From: Kappaphycus alvarezii
Taxonomy: Eukaryota > Rhodophyta > Florideophyceae > Gigartinales > Solieriaceae
Direction of reading: 5' to 3'
NCBI GenBank assembly: GCA_002205965.3
Contig: NADL03000107.1
Location: 62,001 to 126,000, forward strand
Length of the DNA stretch: 64,000 bases
Each line of letters opens with the position of its first letter. Position 1 is the first letter of the stretch. Position numbers and translations under genes: made by a program. The notes beneath the pieces were generated by a model. It was not told where the DNA came from, searched no databases, and saw nothing but the letters and a program-made list of their open reading frames with translations. This document shows positions 9,879-20,125 of the stretch, piece by piece.

Positions 9879-9980
9879 TGTTACCCATCAGCGACGACTT
9901 ATCCCGCATAACGCATTAGCCGCGTGGATATAACCGACCGCATCTTCCATGCATTAAAATAACCCAAAAATTTCCCTCCC
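9879..9980 (+). repeat. family A 3' tail, reference copy
   Basis: The tail follows the stop codon by 20 bp. It runs GTTACCCATCAGCGACGACT, TATCCCGCATAACGCATTAG, CCGCGTGGATATAACCGACC, GCATCTTCCATGCATTAAAA and ends AACCCAAAAATTTCCCTCCC. Related copies: 3840-3905(-), 20741-20822(-), 29284-29380(+), 49395-49432(-). Confidence 0.8.
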
Positions 9981-9987
9981 CTTGTAG
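9981..9987. repeat. target-site duplication, right copy (CTTGTAG)
   Basis: Identical to 7666-7672 and placed directly after the family A tail. Confidence 0.75.
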
Positions 9988-10600
9988 AACCGTCACAGAA
10001 TTTTGAACGAATATAAATGTCTCGCAATATTTCGTGTTTCGACTAAATTGAATTTTTATTATGTCTGCGGGAGCCAATAGGACAAAAGTAAATTTCCTTT
10101 CTTTCAAGATAAGTTTTGAAAATATTATTGTCAAATGCGTGGTCTCCTATAAAATTTTAAAGGGCCCAAAATGGCGTTATCCATAAATTTTGGAAGGAAT
10201 TAATACAATTTTTCATTTTAAGGAGGGCATTATAGTTCCAACAGAAAACATGGTAAATGAGTTTATAATATGAACAATATCCAAGCTTTAATAAAAAAGT
10301 GATCAACATATACCGATTCATTAAGAACAAGAGATAACGAACGCATGGATACTGCGCGAGGCGAAGTATTTTTTTTTGGTGATATCGCAAAATTTGTATG
10401 AATCAATAATACTTGATTGATATTTTTGGGTTCATCGTTCCATACAGAATTTCTCTGTAATAATAATTTTATGTAATCATAATTTGAGCGCCCACATACA
10501 TGTTTTTGGAACTTATTAACTATTTTATCTTTCTGAGCCAGAGATTTTGGTGTACAAATATTATTTGTACACCCAAAAAAAAACAAACAAAAAAAAATAC
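9988..10600 (-). pseudogene. copia integrase zinc domain and catalytic core, decayed
   Basis: From right to left the minus strand reads HVCGRSNYDYIKLLLQRNSV with W following, the HHCC zinc domain (the Cys-x-x-Cys half is lost, reading IHTNFA). Next is SLVLNESVYVDHFF, the start of the core with its first catalytic Asp, and then LLAPADIIKIQFSRNTKY near 10020-10080, matching the conserved block before the third catalytic residue of copia integrases. The frame shifts at least twice. The gene continues left of the nested insertion at 7665. Confidence 0.65.
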
Positions 10601-10856
10601 AAATATTATTGAAACAAATTGCAGATACAACTTAATTTCCAAATCCATCAAATTTTATAAATTTGTTTCCAGGTACATAAAAATGATGACTATGATCCAC
10701 TTATGTAACGCATTCCATTAAATTTTCGTTTGACATGAATTCGATACGAGAGCCCTTCATATGAATAATATTGGTTTTTTTTGTAAAATTTGTTCCGATA
10801 ACCCATTGCAATGATCTACTAAAAATTTATGAAATATTTTAGCTTCATTTACATTG

Positions 10857-11162
10857 TCATAAATAGCGGATAAATATAAAGAAATGAGCAATTATTCTTT
10901 TCTCATTTGAATTGGCGCCATATCCAAATTTTAAGAAGGGTGTATCATGTACAGAATCAGAGAGATCATCCAGAGTTCCATCCAAATCGGGGATAATAAA
11001 TTTTGAAAGTATTCTGAGCTCAGCAATACCCACCCCACTGTACTTTGCTCCGTAGTCAAGCAACGAAACTGGATATAACTTGTAATATTGGGAATCAAGT
11101 ACTGTTTTAACGATGTGAAATGTTGCTGAACCAGTTTCTTTCTTTTGTTTAGAATTTTCCAT
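10857..11162 (-). pseudogene. copia aspartic protease remnant
   Basis: A 101-codon frame contains VSLLDYGAKYSGVGIAELRI, the retropepsin active-site region; the catalytic Asp-Ser-Gly is here Asp-Tyr-Gly. The following KFIIPDLDGTLDDLSDS resembles the segment after the active site in this copia branch. Its position upstream of integrase is as expected for Ty1/copia. The Ser-to-Tyr change next to the catalytic Asp should inactivate it. Confidence 0.6.
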
Positions 11163-11164
11163 GT

Positions 11165-12036
11165 TTTCTTTTTACAAGAAGAACTTTGAAAATAATTTTC
11201 CTATCCTTGCCCTCATCTTTTTCGTAGGCCTAAGTTTCAATTTCCCCACATCGGTCACAAATGGATTATCCATTTAATGCAGCAAATTATTCGGTTGTAG
11301 TTTATGCCTAGTTTTGCCCTATATGGTTTCTTTTCTTGAAATGAGATTGATTTGATGATGTATATTTTTGCGAAATTCCATGTATTTGGCTTGAGTTTTG
11401 AGGCTTATCAAGTGCCCGAATAATCAATAATATTTACAATATTAAATTAATTCGAGAAATTTCGCCTCTTCTCTATATCTGTTTCTTCATAATGCCTGGG
11501 AGAAGCTACAGCCAGGATAGATACGCGCTGATTGGATTAAATGTTTGAATTTGGCAACAGAAAACTTGATACTAATTCTCCAGGTAGTTTCAAAGAACAA
11601 ATGCAAGAATGGAATATGGAAATTTGCGCAAGAAAACGTGATTCAAAATATTAAAATACACATTATCGCCTCGAGTAGTGTGTAGTAGTTCTAGGAAGTT
11701 TTTTAATATATCTGATATTGATGATAGAGGTTCCATCTTATAAATAACGTTAAAAATCGCTAATGAAACATGTTCAGTCTGAATTTTTGCATCTGTAATA
11801 TTCTGAAAAATGTAAAGAGCCGTCGATTTAATTAAGATTGAAGAAATAGATCTTGGATCTCCTTAATAACCTAATTAGAATTTGATTCCGGAAATAAATC
11901 ATGTACAGGTTTCCATTTTTGAACAACATCGAAATAATTTTCTTGACAACCTTTACCGTCCGTCCATGGAGCAGTCCGAATATCCCATGAAGATTTTGGC
12001 CCTTAAGAGAGGTTAATACGATCCTTGGCACATAAA
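11165..12036 (-). other. copia 5' internal region, gag not recognised
   Basis: Between the protease remnant and the right-hand LTR the expected gag region holds only short open frames (for example 11828-12031) with no recognisable zinc knuckle. The sequence is AT-rich. The primer-binding site next to the LTR (TTATGTGCCAAGG on the minus strand) does not match a tRNA end I know. Confidence 0.4.
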
Positions 12037-12568
12037 TGTAGAAATTAAGTGAGATGCGTAGATACCAAAAAATTCCAAATAAAAAGAGACTTAACTTACC
12101 CGAGTAGGACTAAGAATAATGATAAATAGGAAAAAAAATATTATTGATAGCTGATCGGCGAGGATAGTTCGATTGACCGAGACCTGCTAAAATGTTCTAA
12201 CAGCTTAAGAATATTTATATTTTATCATCAGAGTGAACTGCTTACAAAGATGATTCTAGCGGTATAATAATTTTTGTAGACCAAATTAATGCTCAGTAAT
12301 AAGTTAAGAATAATTCTCCGCGTGAGAATTAATCCAAATTATAATTTGAAAGAAGTATAATTATAGTTATATATTGTAGAATTTACAAACCAGCTGACAG
12401 ACAAAAATTGCTTCAAATATAATACAGTATGAAACATGGACCAGAAAAAAATATATAATTATTCATCAATGATTCAAATTAAATATGTATTGTTGGTCTC
12501 TGGTAAAATATTGTTCCACAATTGATCATCACTGTATTCGATGTGGAAACAAATTTAATAGTTTCTCA
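12037..12568 (-). repeat. LTR (5' LTR of minus-strand copia element)
   Basis: It starts TGTAGAAATTAAGTGAGATG and is the partner of 4665-5198. The alignment ends at about 12568 (GTTTCTCA). Confidence 0.85.
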
Positions 12569-12640
12569 ATCTTTGGCACCTTTTCCAGCGCTACCGTTGC
12601 GCAGTGCCCTTCAAACGCCTCTAATCTTTGATCACCACTG

Positions 12641-12715
12641 AGTCGATTGTTGTTGTCTGGAAACTTTAGATTAGACGTATATATTTTCCAACAGTAAAAA
12701 AACCCTAAATTTCCC
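12641..12715 (+). repeat. 3' tail of non-LTR element (tail type B), copy 2
   Basis: GAGTCGATTGTTGTTGTCTG followed by GAAACTTTAGATTAGACG, TATATATTTTCCAACAGTAA and AAAAAACCCTAAATTTCCC. It follows the coding remnant FPALPLRSALQTP at 12580-12630 on the same strand, so it looks like the genuine 3' end of the copy that the copia element split. Confidence 0.65.
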
Positions 12716-12869
12716 TAATGAAGTCCTGGCCTTAAATTTTGACCGCCTCTTCCAATTTTTCTCGGCCGCAGATCGAGCTCGTCTTTTCTCCGTCCGTGAA
12801 CCCTCTTCCAGTTCTGATTTCTCTATACGCCCCCGCCCCCACCGCGGGACGTACATTCCCTCTTCCGGT

Positions 12870-13450
12870 TGGATCGTCAGCATGTCCCTTCGTCTTGAAA
12901 TTACGCAACTTCTTGGTACTGAACGCACCCCTTGCGCTCCAAATGGTCCAAAGCAGTCGCGGAAGTTCTCGATCCGCACGGTATGCATGCTATTACATGC
13001 AAATACGAGGACGGCCAACAGCGTCGACATAACGTTCTACGCAATGCTATCCAACGCTTCTACAAAGAAGCTGTGCGCCTCGGCGGTTGTTGAATTCCCG
13101 CAACCCTCTTCTGCCTTACGTATGGACGTGTACCTACCCGGTGCTGCCGGCCTAGAACACCACGATACACCTGTGGACGTCACCGTGGCACATCCTCACG
13201 GCCAGTCACAGGTCTCCTAGAGAGCTCGCTGCGGAGGCACTGCCGCTATCCCCGCAGAACGTGCGCGTTATTGAGGTCTGTCGCAGCCATGATATACTCC
13301 TACTTCCCTTCGGCGTTGACGTTTACAGGGCGATAGCCAACGAAAGTTTCGGTTCCTTCCGCCTTCTCGCCGCCCACGCCGTCTTACTTCGTAATTCTTA
13401 CCAAAGCAGGAAATCAACGACTTCACTACGCGATTTGCTTTCTGTTTGAG
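12870..13450 (+). pseudogene. family B zinc motif and restriction-like endonuclease domain
   Basis: From about 12900 the frame reads LGTERTPCAPNGPK, then (after a frameshift near 12970) LDPHGMHAITCKYEDGQQRR with HN. This is a CCHC-type zinc motif and RRHN block as in R2-like elements. It is followed by SALRMDVYLPGAAGLEHHDT and PVDVTVAHP (about 13112-13195), the RMD...DVT endonuclease core. The end of the domain reads EVCRSHDILLLPFGVDVYRA (13270-13335). A tail of type B follows at 13553. The RT part is absent, so the copy is 5'-truncated. Confidence 0.7.
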
Positions 13451-13552
13451 ACGTGTGCAGCCCGTCAGATTCTGACACGCCGTCTGTCTGATTAAATTTT
13501 GCAATTTAACCAACCCCTGTGCTGATGAGTGCATCCTTCATCATTAAAGATT

Positions 13553-13608
13553 TCTCATCTGGAATATCGAATATGTCTTCCAATAATAAAAACACCCATA
13601 CCTTCCCA
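13553..13608 (+). repeat. 3' tail type B, copy 3 (end of the 12.87 kb element)
   Basis: TGGAATATCGAATATGTCTT CCAATAATAAAAACACCCAT ACCTTCCC lies about 105 bp after the endonuclease stop on the same strand. Confidence 0.6.
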
Positions 13609-13988
13609 CATGTGAACCATTATATAAAACTCGTCTCATGAAATTCTTTCAATATAGACGTAAGGACGTCAGATGTCAAACAAGATATCATTGCTACCCT
13701 GTTGCGCTGCGAATTGCACATTAAAAATAATTGATTTTGCTTCTAAAAATTGTGATGCGGAGTCAGCTGCGCATTGGGGTCTGAAAGCGTACTACTTTTA
13801 AGGCTCTTCAGCGAGAATACCATTCGTGTTACTGCATTTTCATGAACACGGCTGAAAAATTGAGGTCGAAAGCCACAATTTGAAACTTTAATTTTTGAAA
13901 CGCCCACAGCAACTTTCCAGTCGCAGTTTCATAGCATGCCTATTTTCATCGTAATATTTTCTCTGCTGTCACCAAACCGCACATTTTA

Positions 13989-14040
13989 ACAGGAATTTCT
14001 CCCCATGCTCCACTCCCAGTAAACTATCCCAAACGTCCTC
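13989..14040 (+). repeat. dispersed ~50-bp repeat shared with 57350-57402
   Basis: AGGAATTT.(C/A)CCC, then CTCCACTCCCAGTAAACTAT and CCCAAACG are matched at 57350-57402 by GGGAATTTTACCC, TTCCACTCGCAGTAAACTAA and CCCTAACG. The origin is unknown, possibly the untranslated end of a family B or C element. Confidence 0.55.
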
Positions 14041-14079
14041 CCCATTTTTGATGCCTGCTTTTACTATTGTAAGATAGAT

Positions 14080-14130
14080 CGAATATGTCTGTCAATAGTA
14101 GAAACAACCAAAAATTCCTCACATTTTTGA
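14080..14130 (+). repeat. 3' tail type B, copy 4 (diverged)
   Basis: AGATAGATCGAATATGTCTG TCAATAGTAGAAACAACC AAAAATTCCTC is a diverged version of the consensus tail with no recognisable coding region in front. Confidence 0.5.
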
Positions 14131-14869
14131 GATCGAGAGTCTGCATCAAAATATACACTCTCATCGCACCAAGAGAGTTCAGACACCCACCCTATTCCAA
14201 TTCACTGTAGCTACAACGCCACAACTGGAACGAGACGGGATATGGCAAAATTTTCAACTAACTAACTAGAGTAGTGATTTTGATGAGGGCCAGTCGCAGA
14301 TAAAAAGTGAGAAAATACGCCAAGAGCGCGAAGTTTTAACGAGAGGATATTGTACGGGAAGCGAGCGCCCTAGGGAACGTGGAACTTCGAAATAAAGAGG
14401 CCAACAGGGCGGAGCGCAACTAATAAAAGTACTAAAACTTCAATAAACTGAAAAGAGCCGTCTCAATGATTGAAAATCTATAACATTATGCGGCAAAAAA
14501 AGGTATCCTGGAGAGCGGCTTCGAGAGAAATCTGCTCACAGAACGGCCTCGTCTGCTCTGTTCATCACAAATGGGACAACTAAATGTTTAATTAACAGCA
14601 AAACGGCTTCCTGCGTCAAATTACTGATTTTTTTCATCAAAGACGATGTATTGTAGCTTTGCTGAACGTGTATAAACGAGAAAAATTTTTGCATAAAGTT
14701 TACCCCGCTTCCGTTGAAAGGCAAGAATTTTACCGCTACCTTTCCGTTTTCCTCATGTCGCATCAACTGTAATCAGCCTCAGAAAGACTGTCAGAACTGT
14801 AAGCGAGCTGAACTGTACAGCCCCTTCACTTGATCCTGTTCGTTTCATAAGCAATCATATTTTAGCTTT

Positions 14870-15208
14870 TTGGCCACATTTAGGGGAATAAGAGCACATG
14901 ATAAACATGGTAAAACGTTCAGCGCACGGCAGGCGAATAGAAAGGGGTACACTGCATATGCCATTGCTGATGCCCTCTTGCGAGTCACACTAGCCACAAT
15001 AGTCCGGTGTAGAGGCGAGAAACAGTCAATTAACGTCTCACCTCTAATACGTTCTCTGCTTGAAGGAAGAGGCGGACAGAGTTTGGAAGAACTAGTGATC
15101 ACCGCACACCGGGGTTATGGTAGTGTGAAGCTTATCAGAGAGTTGCTGTTTCATGGAATAGGTTCCATACTAATAATGCCCTATCATCAATTACGGTTAC
15201 ATACTTGA
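14870..15208 (+). pseudogene. DDE-type transposase fragment (possibly piggyBac-like)
   Basis: The 112-codon frame includes GIRAHDKHGKTFSARQANRK, then GYTAYAIADALLRVTLATIV, and EELVITAHRGYGSVKLIREL followed by FHGIGSILIMPYHQLRLH. The pattern 'TADRGYG...L...G..SIL(I/V)MPDH..R.HP' is one I associate with large DDE transposases of oomycete and algal genomes; assignment to piggyBac is from memory and tentative. At the place where Asp is expected (TADRGYG) this copy has His (TAHRGYG), which would remove a catalytic residue. Downstream similarity is unclear because of many stops. Confidence 0.5.
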
Positions 15209-15209
15209 G

Positions 15210-16490
15210 TGGGCTGTTCGATTTTTAGTTGCCTGCGAAACGACATTGAAGAATGGACAGGAAGCGAGACGTAAGAACTAAGTACAGGAAATCAAGGGAT
15301 CCACGACGATGGCAGTGAAGAGACGAGAGGCAAATCATTTAGACAGAGGTATTTCATTTTTCATTCAAGATAATCCTAACGCTGGTTCACAAGCTTTCTA
15401 TGCCTGGAAAATGTAAAACAGACAGCAATACAAGTAGCCGGAAAGCAACTGCAGTTGCGGTTCTTGTTCGTGGCACTACGCACCACAGTAACATTATTCA
15501 AACGTTTAACTCTGTACCATCATTTAGTTCGCAGAGTATCGAAACTTGGGTAGTAATCTCATGAACTGAGCGGGTGGAACACCCCATGTTCAGTCGGGAC
15601 AATGATGGTCAACTAGTTGCACCGAGTCCTGATTCCGTTACTAGAAAGGACATTATCGAATGATAGTTAAAATCTAAATTAATTTTCTAACAATTTGTCG
15701 GCGCTGTGTCGATTGGTTCACCCTGAGGCAATTTTGCTTAACAGCTACTGTGGCAGGCGAAATTATTCTGAATGAATACTCAGTGATAATCTGTCTTGCT
15801 ATGAATGAGAAAGAGAGTACATATTGTATTCCGTGTGAAACTCTGACAATTTCATATGCAATTTGTTTCAATATCTAGATCTACGGAGCCCATGATGCGT
15901 GGATCGACCAAAAAGGATGCCGTTTTTTCTGCGTTGTCCAGCAAACTATTTGTTGTATCAGTTTACCATAGCGGCTTATTGGCCAAGTCGGACGACCAGT
16001 GGTTAGTGTGCTCACTAGATAGTGCCGCAGTTACTAATTTTGACTTCCTAAACTTTGCATATTGCATGGAATCGACTGCGCAAAAGATTGAAATGCTTGG
16101 GATGAAGACTAGTGTGGCTAAATCAGCCATCGAAAGAGCACTTGAACTTGCTACTGTGGATACAAGAACATGCCGAGTTATAGATCAATATTTCAACAAG
16201 CATATACCCGAATAGCATGTAGGAAAGCTCCTTCATCAAACGTTTGTTTTTTCGGTCGATGATGCGATCCAAGTTTCCGCTCCAGAGACTGGAATTTTGT
16301 ACACAGTGGTTCTTGAATGCACAAATAATGCAATTTCTGTATGCAAGCAGGCATTAAAGGGACTTTGTAGTACTGTGCTATCTTGGGCACATGGAGAGAT
16401 TTCGACAGCCTCTTTTTGCCGATACAGAAAAGAAATCTGTGCTTCTAGACCACTAACCCTTCTACATTATAGTAAACTACTTTGTTAAAG
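15210..16490 (+). pseudogene. probable continuation of the 14.9 kb transposase, unidentified frames
   Basis: Open frames at 15856-16215 (120 codons, containing DDQWLVCSLDSAAVTNFDF) and 16297-16488 (ECTNNAISVCKQALKGLCST) lie on the same strand as the transposase fragment and have plausible coding composition, but are separated by stop-rich sequence. The last has a Cys pattern that could be a zinc-binding tail. I cannot assign them to a family. Confidence 0.3.
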
Positions 16491-16499
16491 AGAATGGGC

Positions 16500-18215
16500 C
16501 TTTTTATTGCCTGTAAATATTTGAAAACGGAGCTAAAATATTTCATTCCAATACTAAAAGCAGTGTGGATGGTAGTTCTCAGGCCAGAGCAATTCTGACC
16601 TTTTAGACCTCACCCTTCGCATACGAACATAAGTTCATCTCACGAACTCTGAAAAAGATTGCCGTCAATGCATTCATTACCTGGTGAATATCGTGAAGCA
16701 ATTGATTTTGGAATCAAAGGAAGCTTTTGGGGGAATACATTGCTTTCACAATAGTCTGAACACTTTATAGTCGCTTATAGAATATGTTCTGGATACCTCT
16801 TGAGAACTAATTTGTTACGCTGATCAACTTGAACGACCATCCTAAGAGACATGATCTGAGATTAAAGAACACTTAAAAAGTGATAATTAGAGTATCGAGA
16901 TTGTGCGACTGAAGTCGTCGGCAAGTAGACGCCGGAAAAAACGACTGTTGTTTCTCAATTCTACAGATGTTGTTAAATTCAGTCTGAATGTCTCTCCTCA
17001 CACTCAAAGGCAGTTGCCTGGCGTAGAAAAGTACTTTCTTCTCTTTGTAATCTCAGTAATGAGGTCACGGACTACATGCATGTGTACAACTTTAGGTGTG
17101 CACTTATGAGCTGGAACGCATGCAAGGCAATGCAAAAGCTGCTGCTCAATTTGGCATGAGCTTGAAAGACTGGGAAGCTTTGTAAAGAGTGGTTCTTTTA
17201 GCTCAAACAGACGAATATCCAGGTCTGCTAAGTAACAACATGGAGAGTCCTACTGGGCCTCTAAGGACGCGGAGGTTACTTGATGTGGGCAGAAATGAAT
17301 TAGCAAATTAAGGTGCATTGATTGAGAATCCTAGTGCACAGTTGACTGCTCATCTGAGATTTGAGTCTAGAATAACCCTTTCTTAATCTGAATTAAGATC
17401 TCCGCCATTAACTCAGAATTAAATCTTTTCACTTTCTGCATTCACAAAACCCTTGAAGCATTTTCTCTCCTATTTATGATCTATGAAGAGCGAGAGGGCA
17501 TATTTTATTCCAAAGCTGTGGTCATTTCAAAAATTTTCGCACTTAACTGACCACAAGAAATTCTAGGAGGAATAGTTTGAAATTAAACCATTCAACATAT
17601 TAGTTTACCATTTCAATAAGATTTTTGCTTCGGTACACTTTATAAGGCCTTTTTTGTCAGACTCCATACATGTCTTGTAGATCCTGCGATGAATTTTGGA
17701 TACAAGCTCATAGGACTCCAAGTCGTCGCACCCATAGGAGAAAGCCGCAATCTTATTTCAGTGGAAACGTTTGATTGTTTTACTCTTGGAAGATATATTA
17801 GATCTATCCTAAAGATTCCCAGACAACCGCAATTGACTGAATACCATTTAATCCCTATTATATTTTCAAACAGGAGAGGAAAAATCAAGTTTGTCAAACA
17901 ACATGTGGATATAGCCCTCACGAAACATCTTTTTTAATTTACATCATGCTGATTCTACAAGCCATTATGTCATGAATCCTTGCTGATCTTATCTGACATG
18001 GATTTTTATCCTCGAAGAAGAAATAGAATAATACCAAATAATGACTTAGGGATTAAAATCCCTTAGAAAATATCATAAAATTCATGCAAAGCTTTCCTCC
18101 TGTAACAAGATAATACAAGAAACAATGAAACTGCTTATGTACCAGACTTAAAAAGTGGGATTGTTCCAAACAAACAGAATCAATGCAACTTATCTCCCAA
18201 CTTCCAAATTCTCTC
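16500..18215. other. no gene recognised apart from one unassigned frame
   Basis: AT-rich sequence with short frames only. One frame on the plus strand at about 17640-17937 reads MNFGYKLIGLQVVAPIGESR through KFVKQHVDIALTKHLF and looks protein-like, but I recognise no domain. It could be a transposon protein remnant. Confidence 0.35.
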
Positions 18216-18219
18216 CTAT

Positions 18220-18325
18220 AGGAAGCAGCCTAGTCAGCTTATACAGACTTTTTGGATAACCCTAAAGTCTCAAAAAAGCATTTTAAGTACCATCAAATGA
18301 ATAAAAGGGAATTTGTGGCAGAAAA
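18220..18325 (+). repeat. ~100-bp direct repeat, copy 1 (partner 19687-19790)
   Basis: GGAAGCAGCCTAGTCAGCTT ATACAGACTTTTTGGATAAC CCTAAAGTCT matches GGAAGCAGTTTACTCGGCTT ATATAGACCTTTGGATACCC TAAAAGTCT at 19687 onward. Confidence 0.6.
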
Positions 18326-18689
18326 AGACTAACAGTAGATAACAGCAGGATAAAAATATAGATATACTCCCCACAATCCTCGACCTTCAGATCAAGGCCA
18401 ACATTTCCTCCAAATACCCATACCACCAGTGCACTCCCTAATTTTTCATCAAACGGTCCAGAGTGACAGATATACTCCTAAACCACGTCAAGATCCTCTA
18501 ATACAACCTCATGATCCTAAAACTTTGCTCCGTACGCAGTAACGGAGTCAAATTTGAGTCTGAGATTACGACTACTCCCTCACTCTCCCCCTAGGGTTTC
18601 CCACCAGTCTTTCCGAAGGATGCTCCCAATTCTATTCCTTTTATGATCCCTCCACTCGGCTCTTGCCTCCTATTCCTCCAACTCTTTCT

Positions 18690-19290
18690 CTGTCTCATCG
18701 GCCTGCTCGAAGCAGTGAAGTTGGACACATTACCTAACGCAGGCCCGGTCTATCCTTCTGCGTCAGTCGTCGTAGTCAGTTGGCCTATTGGTCATCGGAT
18801 GGCGAGCTCTAGATTCCTTGCAATGATGAGGAACGGGCGGAAGATGGTCGTCTTGAGGTCAAAAAAGGGTGTAATCCGAAGGCGGGGTCGATGGCAAATC
18901 TGTTTCTTCAACAACGTCGCTATCGAACTTTAGAATAGGGCAATGTTTTCGAAAACTTTCAATGCCTTGGGCAGAATAAATTTCGCTGCTTTGAATTTGC
19001 ATGCATTCAGGGCAATAATAATTAGTCTGCTTGATAAACTATCGAAATCGGATTTGGGTGACGAATCGGATCTCGAGAAGAAAGAATTCTTTTTGAAAAA
19101 GGACCAATTGTTTAAACCTAAAAATAGAGAGTAGAGTCATACAGTAATTTTGATTCATAAAGGAAAAGGATTGTGGGATTTCTTTTTTATTGAAAGAGAA
19201 GGTAGGACGATAGTTTTGAAAAAAAAAAAGGTCCATAATGGATCTACGGATGAAGAGAAAAGTAATTTGCGGAAAGTACCAGTTTCGTAT
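18690..19290 (+). repeat. ~600-bp dispersed repeat D, copy 1
   Basis: Aligned in the same orientation with 43780-44380 over about 600 bp with many substitutions. Shared landmarks are GT.GT.GTAG.C.GTTGGC..AT.GG, TTGCTTCAACGACGTTGACATCGAACTTTA-type region, AGGAAAAGGA..GT.GGATTTCT and TATTGA..GAGAAGGTAGGA. It contains two short frames (18643-18933, 18943-19134), the second Lys/Glu-rich, with no recognised domain. Confidence 0.65.
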
Positions 19291-19462
19291 TGAAACCTAC
19301 CGTATGATCTGAATTAGCATTTGAATGGTACTATACTATAATTGTGTACATGGTAGAATGGGTCATTTTGGGTTATTTCAATGTATAGGGGGAACTGGGA
19401 CCTTCGTGATAGGGGTAAATCGTCGGGAGAAGAGATACTTAGAACCAACTACCCAAAGACGG

Positions 19463-19520
19463 AGGTGTTGCGAGCGACAAAAGTGCTACCGTGGTATATT
19501 TGAACAAATAAAAAGGAGTG
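19463..19520 (+). repeat. dispersed repeat, inverted partner of 56225-56290
   Basis: GTGCTACCGTGGTATATTTG AACAAATAAAAAGG is matched on the opposite strand at 56225-56290 by TTGTTACCGTGGTATAGTTG AGCGAACAAAAAAGG. In front of it, at 19358-19390, is a degraded reverse family A tail (GGGTTATTTCAATGTATAG). Confidence 0.5.
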
Positions 19521-19686
19521 TATATGGGAGAGAGTTGAGAGGCCTACAAGCAAGCATAAAAGGGGCAGCGTCTACCACTGATGCTCTGCGACCAGCTTAG
19601 GAAAAAGTTTTCTTGGGTCTGAAGTTGACTCTCAACTTCCTACTACTCGGAGCTTGACCTGAAGTTGTCTGCCAACTTGCTTGACC

Positions 19687-19790
19687 TCCACTAAAGGAAG
19701 CAGTTTACTCGGCTTATATAGACCTTTGGATACCCTAAAAGTCTTCAAACAAACAGACTAATAACCATAAAATGCATTCACGGGAATCGT
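19687..19790 (+). repeat. ~100-bp direct repeat, copy 2 (partner 18220-18325)
   Basis: Second copy of the GGAAGCAG...CGGCTTATATAGACC repeat, 1.4 kb from the first in the same orientation. Confidence 0.6.
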
Positions 19791-19992
19791 GTGAACCAGA
19801 GAGACCATTAGAAGATATTTCCGCAAGGTAAATATCTAGGTGCCATACCCATGCCAGCCACCCATCGGCCAGGGGTGGGAATTGATGTGGCCATTATATA
19901 GACCTTTCAGAGTCACTCGTAGTATCACCCACAACCTAGAACTGTACTGACATCCACTATGACAGCGTGTCCTAAAATAAAAAATCAACCGA

Positions 19993-20125
19993 TGAATTTG
20001 CCACACTCACCCAAATTAAAAATATCTTGAAAATTCAAAAACTGTAAAAATATCTTCCCAGTTCCAATACTGTATACAATTATGGTCCTCATCTAGATTT
20101 TTTCGTGTGCGAATTTGCGCACATC
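19993..20125 (+). repeat. ~130-bp repeat F, partner of 50780-50915 (inverted)
   Basis: GAATTTGCCACACTCACCCA AATTAAAAATATCTT and ACTGTAAAAATATCTTCC are matched by the reverse complement of 50780-50915, which there is 3' of a family C element. It is probably the 3' untranslated part of family C. Confidence 0.6.

Larger units (their letters stand above)
7673..9980 (+). mobile_element. family A non-LTR retrotransposon, 5'-truncated, nested in copia element
   Basis: This 2308-bp insertion is bounded by CTTGTAG duplications. It begins inside the RT coding region (GGGGAGGGTCCGG), so it is 5'-truncated as is typical of target-primed reverse transcription. It encodes RT, a zinc motif and an RLE-type endonuclease, and ends with a ~100-bp 3' tail finishing AACCCAAAAATTTCCCTCCC. 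It lies opposite in strand to the host copia element. It must be younger than that element. Confidence 0.85.
4665..12568 (-). mobile_element. Ty1/copia-like LTR retrotransposon, nested and decayed
   Basis: Two direct repeats of about 530 bp (4665-5198 and 12037-12568) bound a region whose minus strand carries, from right to left, protease, integrase and reverse transcriptase/RNase H remnants in the Ty1/copia order. Internal length is about 6.8 kb, of which 2.3 kb (7673-9980) is a nested non-LTR insertion, leaving about 4.5 kb of copia sequence. All coding parts have stops or frameshifts. I could not find a perfect target duplication outside the LTRs; the flanking sequences both look like parts of the same disrupted non-LTR copy. 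A clear gag frame was not recognised. Confidence 0.8.
13610..14860. other. no gene recognised; repeats only
   Basis: The stretch holds a further tail (14080-14130) and a repeat shared with 57350-57402. The 76-codon minus-strand frame at 14536-14766 has no recognisable motif. Confidence 0.4.

Noticed and set aside
15210-15850. Introns joining the 14.9 kb transposase fragment to the 15.9 kb frame
   Set aside because: No convincing GT...AG pair with a branch site restores the frame, and stops occur in all frames. Decay is the simpler reading.
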